Origin: Bacteroidaceae bacterium
GTDB taxonomy: Bacteria; Bacteroidota; Bacteroidia; Bacteroidales; Bacteroidaceae
DNA: 64,000 bases
Assembly (NCBI GenBank): GCA_017464815.1
Contig: JAFTYI010000006.1
Coordinates: forward strand, 1 to 64,000
Reading direction: 5' to 3'
Shown here: positions 43,587-57,600 of the stretch, in pieces
How the letters are laid out: each line of letters begins with the position of its first letter
Position numbering within the stretch: the stretch's first letter is position 1
Notes under the pieces: model-generated
Database searches by the model: none
The model's input: the letters and a program-made list of their open reading frames with translations, nothing else
What the model was told of the DNA's origin: nothing
Translations under genes and position numbers: made by a program

Positions 43587-45665
43587 TTACAGCATTACCT
43601 TTGCTGATTTTCCTCCTTCAACTTTGATGTAGATACCATGTTTGGGATTTTCAACAGGACGTCCAGTCAAATCAAAGTATCTGGCTTTTTCTGCATCCAC
43701 TCGAATTTCGTCGATTCTGTCCGCTGTAACATTAATGGTTTTCTCCACCACTTTAGCCACATCGAACTCTTTATCACCTGACTGGGATGCCTCAACCCGA
43801 ATCGTGCCTGCAGCATTTACCGTGAGCTTGTTTCCTTGAATGGTTGCATCGCCTTCCAACACTTTATAAACAACATTCAACCCTGACGATGCTGTCGCAT
43901 TCAGTTCTACAACATCACCTTCGACAATATTTGCAAAAGTCTGATTCCAAGTGATAGTCTGACTTTTCTTGGATACAGTCACCTTGCAACTGGCGGTTTT
44001 ACCTCCACAGGTTGCCGTTATTGTTGCAGTTCCTGCAGAAACAGGGGTGACTTTTCCATTGGCATCCACGGTGGCGATGCTCTTGTCTGATGAAGTCCAT
44101 GTAACGCTCTTGTCAGTAGCATTCGTGGGAGATACCGTGGCAGTCAATTGCCCACTGCCCCCCATCGTAAGCGACATGGATGTTTTGTTCAACGTCACGG
44201 AAGTCACGGCCACGGGAAGTACGGTCACCTTACAACTGGCTGTTGCCTCACCACAGGTTGCCGTTATCGTGGCAGTTCCTGCAGCCTTAGCAACAATGCG
44301 TCCACTGGCATTCACCGCCACTACGCTGGCATCCGACGAAGTCCATTTCACACTTTTGTCAGTCGTGTTCGCAGGGGAAACGGTGGCTGTCAACTTGTCG
44401 CTGCTACCCACGATGAGTTCCAATGTTGATTTGTCCAATGTTACGGAAGAGGCAGCAATGGTAATAACAGTCACCTCGCAATTAGCCGTCACCTCACCAC
44501 AAGAAACCGTTATCGTGGCACTTCCAACAGACACGGCTGTAACGTTTCCATTGGTATCAACGGTGGCGATGCTGTTATCCGACGATGCCCATGTCACACT
44601 CTTATCAGTGGTATTCTCAGGCAAAACAGTGGCACTCAGTTGCTCACTGCCACCAATAGCGAGTTCCAATGTTGACTTGTTCAGTGTCACAGATGAAGCA
44701 GGTACAGTATAGACCGTCACCTCACAACTGGTTGTCACATCCCCGCTTTTTGCCATTATCGTGGCTGTTCCTGCCGAAATGGCCTTTACATTTCCATTGG
44801 CGTCCACTGTCGCCACTTTTTTGTCCGACGATGTCCATGTCACACTCTTGTCGGTGGCATTCTCCGGCAAAACGGTGGCGCTCAGTTGTTCACTGCCACC
44901 CACAGCAAGCTCTAAGGATGTTTTGTTCAACGTCACAGAAGACACCGCAATAGGAAGCACCTTCACTTCGCAACCGGCCGTCACATCCCCACTTTTTGCC
45001 GTTATCGTAGCCGTTCCTAATGAAACAGCGGTAACATTTCCATTTGTATCTACAGTAGCTACACTATTATTAGACGAAGTCCATGTTACGCTCTTATCTG
45101 TGGCATTCTCCGGCAAAACAGTGGCATTCAATTTACTACTTTCGCCCACATGAAGTTCCAATGTAGAATTATCCAGAACCACACTTTGCACATACACAGG
45201 TTCCACAGTCAGAACAATCTCCGAATCGTCCATATAATAAGCCTTCGCACCAGAGGCTGTAGCCACTGCATTTTGCAACTTGATGCTGTAATCCCCAAGG
45301 GGAACATCCACACTTAATGGAACATTCAGCACCACGCCGCTATTCCCAGTAAAAGCCGTGTTAGGATTGGAATAGACCAACACTCTCATGGCACCACCTT
45401 CCTGTTCCTTTGTCACTAATGTATGCACTCCCTCTTGGTGACGGAGCATTGTCATAGCGCCTGAAATCTTCACACCTTCGGGAAGGGTTATGTCGCATTG
45501 GAAGCCCACAGCCTCACCCGCATTCTTTAGTTCTATAGCAAGTGTGGCCGCTTCCCCTTCTGTTACCGATATGTCAGCTGCAGTTACCTCATAGTCGGCA
45601 GCTTTGGTAACAACGCCTATTAGTGCCAGAGACACTAACAGGCTGATTTTTCTCAATAATTTCAT
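43587..45665 (-). CDS. Secreted BIG2-repeat protein with cohesin-like N-terminal domain
   Basis: A 692-residue exported protein. The signal peptide is MKLLRKISLLVSLALIGVVTKA. Residues about 24-155 form a beta-rich domain (AVGFQCDITLPEGVKIS, MRVLVYSNPNTAF) resembling cohesin folds. Five bacterial Ig-like group 2 repeats of ~79 residues follow (about 160-555), each with DKSVTWTSSD..VATVD.NG.V and GTATITA. Next is a beta module opening QTITWNQTF (about 558-645), and the last ~45 residues end GIYIKVEGGKSAKVML, similar to T9SS sorting tails. The first domain and the ITWxQxF module recur in the C-terminal part of the giant protein encoded one base upstream, so the two are probably co-expressed surface partners. 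Confidence 0.88.
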   Translation of the reverse strand: MKLLRKISLLVSLALIGVVTKAADYEVTAADISVTEGEAATLAIELKNAGEAVGFQCDITLPEGVKISGAMTMLRHQEGVHTLVTKEQEGGAMRVLVYSNPNTAFTGNSGVVLNVPLSVDVPLGDYSIKLQNAVATASGAKAYYMDDSEIVLTVEPVYVQSVVLDNSTLELHVGESSKLNATVLPENATDKSVTWTSSNNSVATVDTNGNVTAVSLGTATITAKSGDVTAGCEVKVLPIAVSSVTLNKTSLELAVGGSEQLSATVLPENATDKSVTWTSSDKKVATVDANGNVKAISAGTATIMAKSGDVTTSCEVTVYTVPASSVTLNKSTLELAIGGSEQLSATVLPENTTDKSVTWASSDNSIATVDTNGNVTAVSVGSATITVSCGEVTANCEVTVITIAASSVTLDKSTLELIVGSSDKLTATVSPANTTDKSVKWTSSDASVVAVNASGRIVAKAAGTATITATCGEATASCKVTVLPVAVTSVTLNKTSMSLTMGGSGQLTATVSPTNATDKSVTWTSSDKSIATVDANGKVTPVSAGTATITATCGGKTASCKVTVSKKSQTITWNQTFANIVEGDVVELNATASSGLNVVYKVLEGDATIQGNKLTVNAAGTIRVEASQSGDKEFDVAKVVEKTINVTADRIDEIRVDAEKARYFDLTGRPVENPKHGIYIKVEGGKSAKVML

Positions 45666-45666
45666 C

Positions 45667-48600
45667 TTATTTTATAATTACTTTATTCTTACCAATGATA
45701 TATACACCCTGCTTCAAAGCAAACTTGTTATAGCCGGCTTTGACATCGAGCATGTGGACGATACCGTCAACAGATGTAACGGGCAACTGATAATCCACTG
45801 GTGAATAGATTGAAATCTCTTCTCCCTGAGTCTTTATCTTCATGCTTGAAATCACATCTTCCATGCTCTCCATGCCTGTAACATAGCCGTATTCGAACGG
45901 ACGATATATAATCGTTCCATTTTCACGGAATGAGTATCCGGCATTCTCTATTTCGATGTCGCCATTTCTCGATACACTTTCCAGCAACAAGGTCACTGCC
46001 TGGTTGTTGGCCATCGGTGTGTTGTCAGTAGAGTACAGCAGTATTCTGATGCATCCCTCTTCCACGAAGCGGGCTACGGCCACTTGTGTACCTGCCGCCT
46101 CACTGTGGCGGAGGGTCACTATCGGATTACCTGCATCATCCAATTTGGGCAAGCAGTCGTCTGACAGACGGATGTCGCACTGGAAGGTCAGGTATTCACC
46201 CATGTTGCTTGAGAGTATCACGTTCAATCCGTTGGCCGACATTTCACCACGCAGAACTTCGCCTGTTGAGCGGGTCATCAGTTCGGCCTCGTCAATGGTA
46301 GCCGGAGCAGTCAGTACGATGTCTACCACACCCGACACGTCGGCCACGTTCACACGTTGGTCTTTGTTCACGTCGGCAGCTCTGAACAGGAACTCCTGCG
46401 GGTCGTTACCGATGGCATAGTCAATGGTTGTCGCAAGGTCGGCCGAGTTGATTTCTCTGTTACCGTTGGCATCGCCATATTCGTATGCTTGGATATACTT
46501 CACATCCGTAGAGATAGAGGCGTATTGGTTATCACCCTTCTGCTGGGCAATAAGGGCAATGGCTCCCGGTTTCACAATCGCCAGTGTGTTGTCACTCAAG
46601 TTGGCAAACTGGCTTGACTCGTTATTTCCGAACGCAAAGTTTACCGACAGACCACTGGAAGCCGCAGCGTTCAGTGTAATCTTATCGCCTACCATTACGG
46701 GTTGTTCAAACTCTTGTTCCCAAGTAATCACCTGTGCGGTCTTGGTCAACTCCGAGAAGTTGACTACCAATTCAGCACTTTGCTTGTCAGCCGTTGTCAC
46801 AAACACACCGTCCACAATCTGTGAAGTGATGTCTTCGCCGTCTAACGTGGCTGACACAATCTCCTCACCCTCTTCGGGAGTGATGTAGAAGCGTACGGTT
46901 CCATCTTTCGGCACATAGAGTGAAGAACCATCTTCTACGGTTGTCACCGTGCTTTCTGTTTCGTTGGTTGCAGCACGGGTGGCTCTTGTTACCGGGGCAG
47001 GAGTATTTCCCTCTTCGGCAGTCTCACCGCTGGCGAAGCTGATAGAGCCGTTACCCTTCTTCTGCACGACAATGTCGTTACGCATCTGGATGAAGCGTCC
47101 CCAATAAGTTGCCAATGCATACTCCTTTTTAGATTCCGTAGGAATGGAAACGATACATCTGTCGGTGTTCACTCCACGGAACGTGTTGTCCGCTACTGTG
47201 GGAGGTGTAAGCGCCTTCACCGTGAGGTTCATCAACTGACGGCAGTTGTAGAACACGCCATCTTCCAACGAAGTGATGGTTGAGGGCAATGTGGCAAAGC
47301 GCAAATTGGCACAGTCGGCAAAGGTATATTCGCGCAAGGTCTTCACACTTTCCGGCACACTCACACTTCTGATGGGGATGGCACGGAATGCTTCGCGCTC
47401 AATCTCTTCCACCTTTTGTGAGAGTCGCAGATCTTTCAGTGAAGTACATCCCTGGAAGGCCGATGCATTGATGCGGGTAATGTTGTCGGGGATATACACC
47501 ACGTTGAGCTGCGGACAGTTGGCAAATACGGATGATTCAAGAGTCGTCATCTTACCAGAGATGAACACCGTAGAGATGTTGGTACCACTGAATGCACGTT
47601 GTCCCACTGTGGTCACCGATTCAGGGATGGTCAAGTGGCCGGTAATGCCGCTTTGTCCCTCAAAGGCCCTCTCGCCGATGCTGGTCAATGTCTCCGAGAA
47701 GTACAGTTCCTGTTCCAGATTACATCCTTGGAATGCCTCGCTACCGATTGATTCCACCTTGTTTTGGAAGGAAATCTCTTTCAGTGGCGTGTTGGCAAAG
47801 GCGCGGTTACCGATTTTCTGCAAGGCATAGTTGAAGTCCAATGTCTCGATGTTGGTACCAGCAAAGGCTCCGTCGCCAATCTCTGTCAAGTCAGTGGGCA
47901 ACACCAGTTCTTCAATGCCGTGGCATCCTTGGAAGGCATAGTTGCCCACCACCTTTGTTGTACTGGGAAGTTGCAGCGACAGCAACTGCTGCTTGCCGTC
48001 AAAGGCATTGTTGGGCACCTTGTTCACTTTGGCATTCGACAAATCGAGGTAAAGTAGCGACTTCATATTTAAATTCATTTGTTCGAAGTCATCATCGTTG
48101 ATTTCACCACGTACTGTCAGGCCTACCACTTTGGCAGGGGCCATATTATGTTTGTCAATAATTTCCCAACTCAGCTCACCGGGTGTACTTACCAGTACAT
48201 CCACCTTGTTGCTTTGGTTGGTCAGTTGCATACCTTCCCAACCTTTGGCAGTAGAATATTTGTTCTGGTCACTGGGATTCAAGAGTACCACCACTCCATA
48301 GGCTCCATTGTCGAACAGGCATTTGGGGAAGGGACTCCAGTCTTCGTCATTTTCTTTTGTAATCGTCGGAGGAGTAGTCGCATTGCTTACCACAATCAAG
48401 GCATTGGGGAACTCACCTTCTATCTTGGTAAGATTGCTTCCTAAGGTCAAATTGGTAATCTTTTCACTACGTCCTTTCGGAAGAATCTTTAATCCGTTAC
48501 CTGTGTTCAATGAGGTAATGCAAGAATTGTAGAGTAAAGGCAATATAGGTGCTTCTGTGAATTTTTCAGGAATCTCCAATGCAGTCAAAGGTTGCTTGCC

Positions 48601-51600
48601 TATATACAGTTCTTTAAAGAGATAGTCGTTTCCGTTATTGGAATTGATTTCTACTTTAAATAGCCAGTCAAGACTTGGTATATAGGTTAAAGTATGGCGT
48701 CCATTACCTAACCCGAGTCCTACGTATCCAAAAGCTGCTTCACCAATGGACTGAATAGAATTCCCTAATGTGACAGATTCCAATCCATAGCAATCGTAGA
48801 AAGCTTCGCTTGGAATAGTGGTTACAGAATTGGGAATCTCAATAGATTCCAAAGCCCTGCAATACATGAAAGCTCTTTCACCAATAGTCTGAAGAGAATT
48901 ACTCAAGGTGACAGATGTCAGATTGTTACAATTATAAAATGCTTCTCGTGAAAGAGTTGTTACAGAGTTGGGCATTTCGATGGAAGTCAATGAAGGATTA
49001 TCAGCAAAAGCTGCGAAACCTATGGTTTGGAGGGAATCTCCTAATGTAACGGATGATAAATTGTCACAAACGCGGAACGCTTGATCTGAAATAACCTTCA
49101 CTGAATTGGGAATCTCAACAGAGGTCAATGCCTTACAGTTATAGAAAGCACCAGCTCCAATAATATCTACTGAATTACCCAAAGAAAGAGTTGCTAATTT
49201 CTCACAACCGTTAAAAGCGTTGTCGCCAATCTTCTTCACTGAATTGGGAATCTCAACAGAGGTCAATGCCTTACAGTTATAGAAAGCACCAGCTCCAATA
49301 GTATCTACTGAATTACCCAAAGAAAGAGTTGCTAATTTCTCACAACCGTTAAAAGCGTTGTCGCCAATAGTTTCTACAGAATTAGGGATTACCAATGATT
49401 TTATTCCACGTCCATTAAAGATTCCACCAGGTATCTTTTTTACCGTATTAGGTACTTCCAAATCAACAATTTCTTCATTGTTCACACACAAGTTTGTAGC
49501 TGTTTCGAAGGGGCTTGACCGATACCCATCAAATTTGAATTCGTTGAAAAGAACCTCTAACTTTGCCACGTTAATTGTTAATGAATCGCATCCATTGAAG
49601 GCACAATAACCAAAATTACTTATAGAATCACCAAGCGTGATATACGATAAGTTTTTGCATCCACTAAATGTTTCTGTTCCGATACTTTTCACCGAATTAG
49701 GGATAGTTACAGAAGTAATACCTTCCGCGCCAAAGAAAGCATATGGAGAGATTTGAGTTACACCCTCGGGAATCACTAAATCCGTCACTTCCTCACCATT
49801 CAAGTAAAGGTGCTTGGCCTTTGAAAGCGGATTGGAATCTCCTCTTTCGAATCCACTATTACATAGGGTTGCTACATCGGTTACATGTACAGATGTTAAA
49901 GAAGGACAATTCTCAAATACTCCCCACTGGATATTTTTCACAGGGCCACCCATTGTCACTGTGGTTAAAGCCGCACAGTCATAGAACGCCCTATAACCAA
50001 TGTTCTCTACTGAGTTCCCAATAGACACAGTTGCTAATTTCGGCCAACCATAGAAAATATCCGCTCCAATCGTTCTTACCGAATTAGGAATGGTTATTGA
50101 GGTTACATTCTTACCAAAGTTATAGAAGAATCCGTTATGGATTTGTGTAACTCCTTCAGGAATCACCAAATCTGTCACTTCTTTTCCGTTTACATGCAAT
50201 TTGGAGGCGATACTGAAAGGGTTGCCAGCATGACCATATTGAATATTAAACATAGTCCCTAGTTTGTTTAGATTCACTGTTTGCAAGCTGTCACAACCAT
50301 TGAATGCAAATTCGCCAATCGTTCTTACTGAATCGCCCAATGTGATATGCGACAGATTGGTACAGAACTCAAAAACTCTGTCCTCAATAGTGACAACAGA
50401 ATTAGGAATGACAATTGATTTTAAATTCGTACATTTGTGGAAAGATCCTCCACCAATTGTGCGAAGAGAATCTCCCAACGTTACAGATTTCAAATTCGTA
50501 CATCCCAAAAATACATTACGTGGAAAAAATTTAATCGAATTGGGAACCTCAATAGCAGTCAAAGAAACACAATTCTGAAAAATTCCTTCACCGATGGTAT
50601 CTACCGAATTTTCCCATGATACAGAAGCTAACTTCGACCAATCATTAAAAGCATAATTATTTATCTTCTTTACTGATTTAGGGATAATTATTGAAGTTAT
50701 ATTCTTTCCGAATTTGTAGAACATTCCGCTCTTAATTTCTGAGATACTTTCAGGAATCACCAAATCAGTCACTTCTTTGCCATTCAGATGCAATTTGGAG
50801 GCTATGCTGAATGGATTACTGTTGCTATGACCGCATTGAATATTAAACATGGTTTCAAGGCTGTTTACATTTACGACTTGGAAACTATCACAGCGATTGA
50901 ATGCATAAGAATCAATAGATTTTACAGAATCTCCCAATGAAATATAAGATAGATTAGTACAATCTTCGAATGCTCCATATCCAATAGAGACAACGGAGTT
51001 GGGGAAAACCACAGATTTCAAACTTTTACATTCTCTGAAAGCATACTGTCCTATTGTCCGGAGAGAATCTCCCAAAACAACTGATGCAAGATTGGTACAA
51101 TTGCGGAACACTTCATTCGGGAATGCTTTTACCGAATTGGGTATTTTGATAGCAGTCAAAGCTGTACAATTTTGGAATGCGCTTGTTCCAATAGTTTCCA
51201 AAGAACTGCTTAATGTAACAGATTCCAAGTTTACTAACCCCATGAATGCACGGTCGCCAATCTTTACTACTGAATTGGGAAGAACGATAGACTTGATGTT
51301 CTTATACCCCTTGAAGAATCCTTCGTTGATTTCAGTGATGCCTTCGGGAATTTTCAGGCCTGTCACCTCTTCACCATTAAAGTAGAGATGCTGGGCAATG
51401 GTCAGCGGGTTGGCACTTTGGTTTTCAAAATAAATAGCATACCATGCATCTAAGTTGGTTACGTCCACTCGCTTCAAGCTGTCACAACCAGCGAAGGCAT
51501 TTGTTTCAATGCTGTCAATAGATTCACCAAAGGTAACGGAAGTCAAAGCTGTACAGCTTGCAAATGCAGAATTTCCGATTTTCTCTACGGAATCGCCTAA

Positions 51601-54600
51601 TTTCAGTGAAGTGATCTTGCTACCTTCAAAGAGGTGATCTTTAATCTCCTTGACGGTATTGGGCACTACCAATTCGGTAATCTCTTTACCATCTGAATAA
51701 AAATGCTTTGCTTTTGTAAGAGGGTTAGAATGATAGTCTCCAAATTCAATGTTGAACCAGTCTTCTAATTTAGCAATATGCACATCCTCTAACGAATCAC
51801 ATTGATAGAATGCATGATATCCAACAGTTGTTAAAGAATCACCAAAAGTAACAGAACGCAAATTCTTACATCCACCAAAGGCACGTTCACTCAGATATTT
51901 CAATGAATTTGGAAGTACAACCTTGGTCAATGATTTACTGCCTTCGAACATATGCCAACCATAAATTCCTTGAACTGAATTAGCAAATACCAAAGAGGTG
52001 ATGAAATCGTATCCGGAAAGGAGGTTTCCTCTCACTTCTGTGGCGCCATAAGGCTGAACATATTCAGTCACAAGCTTATCATCGCAATACAAACCTTTTG
52101 TTATTTTCGCAGGATTAGACGAATCTGAACCGAAATTAATCGCAAAATATGCCGCAGCATCAGTCACATCCACTCGGGACAGCTTTTCACATCCATTAAA
52201 TACATTATGCTCAATTGTTTTAATCTGATTTCCAAGTGACACTGATTCCAGATTGGTACATCCATCAAACGCATGGTCACCGATAAATGTCAATGGCTCG
52301 GGAAACTCAATAGATGTCAAAGAGGTACAACCCCTGAATGCTTCTCTACCAATACTCTCTAATGAACTGCTTAATGTAACAGACTCCAAGTTTGCTAATC
52401 CCTTGAATGCGCGGTCGCCAATCTTTACTACTGAATTAGGAAGAACAATAGACTTGATGTTTTCATACCCCTTGAAGAATCCTTCGTTGATTTCAGTGAT
52501 ACCTTCAGGAATCTTCAAACCTGTTACCTCTTCACCATTAAAGTAGAGATGCTGAGCAATGGTCAGCGGATTGGCACTTTGATTTTCAAAGTTAATGGCA
52601 TACCATGTATCCAAGTTGGTGACATCTACTCGTTTCAGACTATCGCAACCATTGAAGGCATAACTGCCGACAGAAGAGATGGCGTCACCGAAGGTAACGG
52701 ATGACAATTTGGTACAACCTTCAAAGGCCGCTTTCTCAATAGCTACCACCGTATTGGGAATAACAACGGATTCCAATCCCTTACAGTAGCGGAATGCACC
52801 TGCAGCAATGGTGTCCACTGAAGCACCCCAATTGATAGATGTCAATGCTGAACAGCCTTCAAATGCATTCTTTCCCGTTCTTTCCAATGTCACAGATTCC
52901 AACTTGGGCCAGTTCTGGAAGGCATAATCACCGACTTTAACTGAATTCGGGATAGTTACAGAAGTTACATTGTTTCCGAAATTATATAAGAAGCCTTTGT
53001 TTATTTCAGTAAGATATTCAGGTATAACTAAATCGGTAACTTCTTCACCACTCAGATGTAAATTAGAAGCGATGCTGAACGGATTACTGCCACTGCCGTT
53101 GCATGTGAGATTGAACATGGTCTCAAGACTATGTATATTCACAGTTTTCAGGCTGTCACAAAACCAAAAAGCACGGTCTCCTATGGTTTTTACAGAATCA
53201 CCTAATGTAACGTACGACAATGCATCGCAATCATGAAATACATATTCTCCTATACTTTTTACAGAAGTTGGAATAAACACAGAAGTAATGCTTGACGCAC
53301 CACTGAATGCATAATTGGATATATGAGTTACATCATCGGGAATAATCAACTCTGTAACCTCCTCTCCATTCAAGTAGAGGTGTTTTGCTATTGATAAAGG
53401 ATTGGAATTACCACCGCCAGAATTGTGGGATGCAAATTCAATGTTACACAAAGTACTGATATTGGGAACGTTCACTTTTGTCAATTTGTCACATCCACTA
53501 AATGGATACAACCCGACTGTTTTTATAGAATCTCCCAATGATATGGATTCCAATTCAGACCAATTCTGAAAAGCTCCACCATTTATACTTTTTACTGAAT
53601 TGGGGATAGTTACCGAAGTCACAATATTCCCAAAATTGTAAAAAAATCCTTGATTAATTTCTGTTACTCCTTCAGGAATTTCCAATTCTGTGATTTCTTT
53701 GCCGTTCAGATGCAACTTAGAGGCTTTGCTGAATGGGTTAGCATTGCTTCCACCGCATTGAATGTTGAACATGGTCAAAAGAGTGTTCACATTTACTGTT
53801 TGTAAACTATCACAGCCATTAAACGAACGAGAGCCAATAGATTTTACAGAATCTCCTAGTGTAATGTATGACAAATTGGTACAGAATTCAAAGACTCCAT
53901 CCTCAAGAGTGACGACAGAATTAGGAATGACAATGGATTTTAAATTTTTACATTCTTTGAACGAACCTCCAGCAATTGTACGAAGAGAATCGCTCAATGT
54001 TACAGATTGCAAATTAGTACATCCAAAGAATACATTACGTGAGAGCGCTTTTACCGAATTAGGAATTTCAACAGCGGTCAAAGAGGTACAATACTGAAAT
54101 GCTTCCGTTCCAATTGTTTCCAAAGAACTGCTTAATGTCACTGATTCCAAATTTGCCAATCCCTTGAATGCGCGGTCACCAATCTTTACTACCGAATTGG
54201 GAAGAACGATTGACTTGATGTTCTCATACCCCTTGAAGAAACCTTCGTTGATTTCAGTGATGCCCTCGGGGATAGTCAAACCCGTCACCTCTTCACCATT
54301 GTAATAAAGATGCTGAGCTATGGTCAGCGGGTTGGCACTTTGGTTCTCGAAGTTGATGGCATACCATGCATCCAAGTTGGTGACATCCACTCGTTTCAAA
54401 CTGTCACAACCATTGAAGGCATAGCTGCCGACAGAGGCGATGGCGTCACCAAATGTAACGGATGCCAATTTGGTACAACCTTCGAATGCTGCCTTCTCAA
54501 TAGCTACCACCGTATTGGGGATAACAACGGATTCCAATCCCTTACAGTAGCGGAACGCTCCCGCAGCAATGGTATCGACCGAAGCTCCCAAGGTGATAGA

Positions 54601-57600
54601 GGTCAATGCGGAACAACCTTCGAACGCGTTCTTACCCGTTCGTTCCAGTGTAACAGATGCCAACTTGGGCCAGTTCTGGAAGGCATAATCACCAACTTTT
54701 ACCGAATTAGGGATAGTCACGGAAGTAACATTGTTTCCAAAGTTATAAAGGAATCCTTTCTTGATTTCAGTGATGCTTTCAGGAATTACAAGGTTAGTCA
54801 CTTCTTCACCGTTGAGGTACAGTTTGGAGGCTTTGCAGAACGGATTACGATGTGATATATTTCCGTATTTCACAGAGTTCAGAACAGTTTCAAGACTGTT
54901 TACATTCATTGTCTTCAGACTGTCGCAATTATCAAATGCCCAATCACCAATAGTCTCTACGGAATTGCCCCATGTGATATATGCCAAATTCGTACAACCA
55001 TTGAATGCAGTACCTCCAATGCTTTTGACTGAATTAGGAATGGAAAGAGATGTGATACCCTTCGCATCAACAAAAGCAAATGGAGCGATTTGGGTTACAC
55101 CCTCAGGAATCACCAATTCTGTCACCTCCTCGTCATTCATGTAGAGGTGTTTGGCAATTCTAAGAGGATTAGAATTAACGTCTGTGTATGCAACATTACA
55201 CAATGCGGCAATATTTGTTGTATTTACTCTTGCCAACTTCTCACATCCGTTGAACACATTCTGCAGAATGGTCTTTATGGAGTCACCGAATGTAACAGCC
55301 TCCAAGTTGGAACATCCATCAAAAGCATTACGCCCTATAAGCTCCAACGAATTAGGGAATGTTACAGATGTTAATCCCGTTTTCTTAAAAGCCTCATATT
55401 CGATCGTTTTTACAGAATCACCAATGATTACCGTTGCCAAAGCAGAACAATTTTCGAACGCTCTATATCCAATTGTCTTCACAGAATTACCGATGGATGC
55501 GGATGTCAGTTTTGACCAATTTTGGAATGCATTACCACCGATTGTCTTCACCGAATTGGGAATAGTCACCGAGGTGATGTTTTCCCAAAAATTGTAGAAG
55601 AATCCGTTCTTAATCTCTGTAACACCTTCGGGGATTACCAAATCAGTGATCTCTTCACCGTTGAGATGCAGTTTGGTGGCAACAGTGAACGGATTACCAA
55701 GATGATTGTTACTTTTAAGATTGAATAGCGATACAAGACTCTTTACATTTACGGTCTGCAGTTTCTCACAACCATTGAAGGTGTATTCACCGATAGTCTC
55801 TACAGAATCACCCATTGTAATGTATGACAGATTGGAGCAGGATTCAAACACTCGATCCTCAATGGTCTTGACAGAGTTCGGAATGACAATGGACTCTAGG
55901 CTCGTACAATCATGGAATGAACCTCCACCAATTGTTTGCAGCGAATCGCCCAAGGTGACAGATGACAAACTCGTGCAACCATAGAACACATTGCGTGCGA
56001 ATGTCTTCACGGAGTTGGGAATGACGACAGCTGTCAAGGCCGTACAGCCCCTGAATGCATCCTCTCCAATACTCTGCAGGGAGTCGTTCAAGGTGACGGA
56101 CTCCAAATTCGTCAAATTATAAAAGGCACGGTAGCCGATTTTCTTGACGGACTTGGGGAGCGTTATTGATTTGATGTTTTCATATCCTTTGAAGAAACCT
56201 TCGTTGATTTCAGTGATACCCTCGGGGATGGTAAAGCCAGTCACCTCTTCATCATTGAAGTAAAGATGTTTGGCGATGACAAGCGGGTTGGCACTTTCAT
56301 TTCCAAAGTTGATGGCATACCATGCATCCAAGTCGGTCACATTCACCCGTTGCAAGCTGTTGCAACCATTGAAAGCATACTCTCCCACACTGTCTACAGA
56401 TTCGCTGAAGGTGACAGATGCCAGTTTGGAGCAACCTTCAAACGCTCTGTTCTCAATGACAACAACAGAGTTGGGGATAACGACCGATTCCAGTCCCGTA
56501 CAATTCTTGAATGCTCCCGCAGCAATGGTGTCCACCGAAGCGCCCAAGGTGATGGATGTCAATGCCGAACAGCCCTCAAAAGCGTTCTTACCCGTTCGTC
56601 CCAATGTAACAGATGCCAACTTGGGCCAATTTTGGAAGGCGTAATCACCGACATTCACCGACTTAGGAATAGTCACCGAAGTTACATTGTTTCCAAAGTT
56701 ATAGAGGAATCCCTTATTGAGTTCTGTGATGCTTTCGGGAATTACCAAATTGGTCACTTCTACCCCATTCAGATGTAGCTTGGAAGCCATCTTAAATGGA
56801 TTGTTATTTGTGGAATTACCATATTTTACAGAATTGAAAATGGTTTCAAGTTTGTTCACATTCACCGTTTGCAAATTGTCACAACCATTAAATGCATATT
56901 GTCCTATAGACTCTACAGAATCACCCAATGTAACGGATGACAAATTGGAACAATAGTAAAAAGCAGCATTCTCAATAGTAATTACGGAATTGGGAATATT
57001 AACAGCAGTCAAAGAAGAACAACGGTTAAAAGCATTATCTCCAATGATTTTTACTGAATCACCAATGGCTACAGAAGCCAATTTTGTCCAATTAGAAAAA
57101 GCAGAACTACCGATTTTCTTCACCGAATTGGGAATAGTCACCGAAGTGATGTCACTGCCCCAATTATAGAAGAATCCTTGCTTAATCTCTGTTACACCTT
57201 CGGGGATTACCAGTTCTGTAGTAATCTCTTCACCATTCACACTAAGTTTGGGAGCAATTTTGAAGGGGTTGCTATTACTATTCCCACATGTCACATTGAA
57301 CATTGTCAAAAGTGTGTTCACATCCACTGTTGTCAAACTGCTGCAACCATTGAACGCCCAATTGCCGATTGTCTTCACTGAATCTCCCAATGTGATGGAT
57401 GACAGATTGGTACAACCGTCAAATGCATATTCGCCAATGGTAGAAACCGGAATGGGGAGTTCTATTGTTGTCAGCGCTGTACAGCCCTTGAAGGCATTTG
57501 CTCCAATGCTTTTGACAGAATTGCCAATAGTCACGGAGGCCAACTTCGTCCAATCTTGGAAGGCGGCATCGCCAATGGTTGTCACCGAACCGGGGATAGT

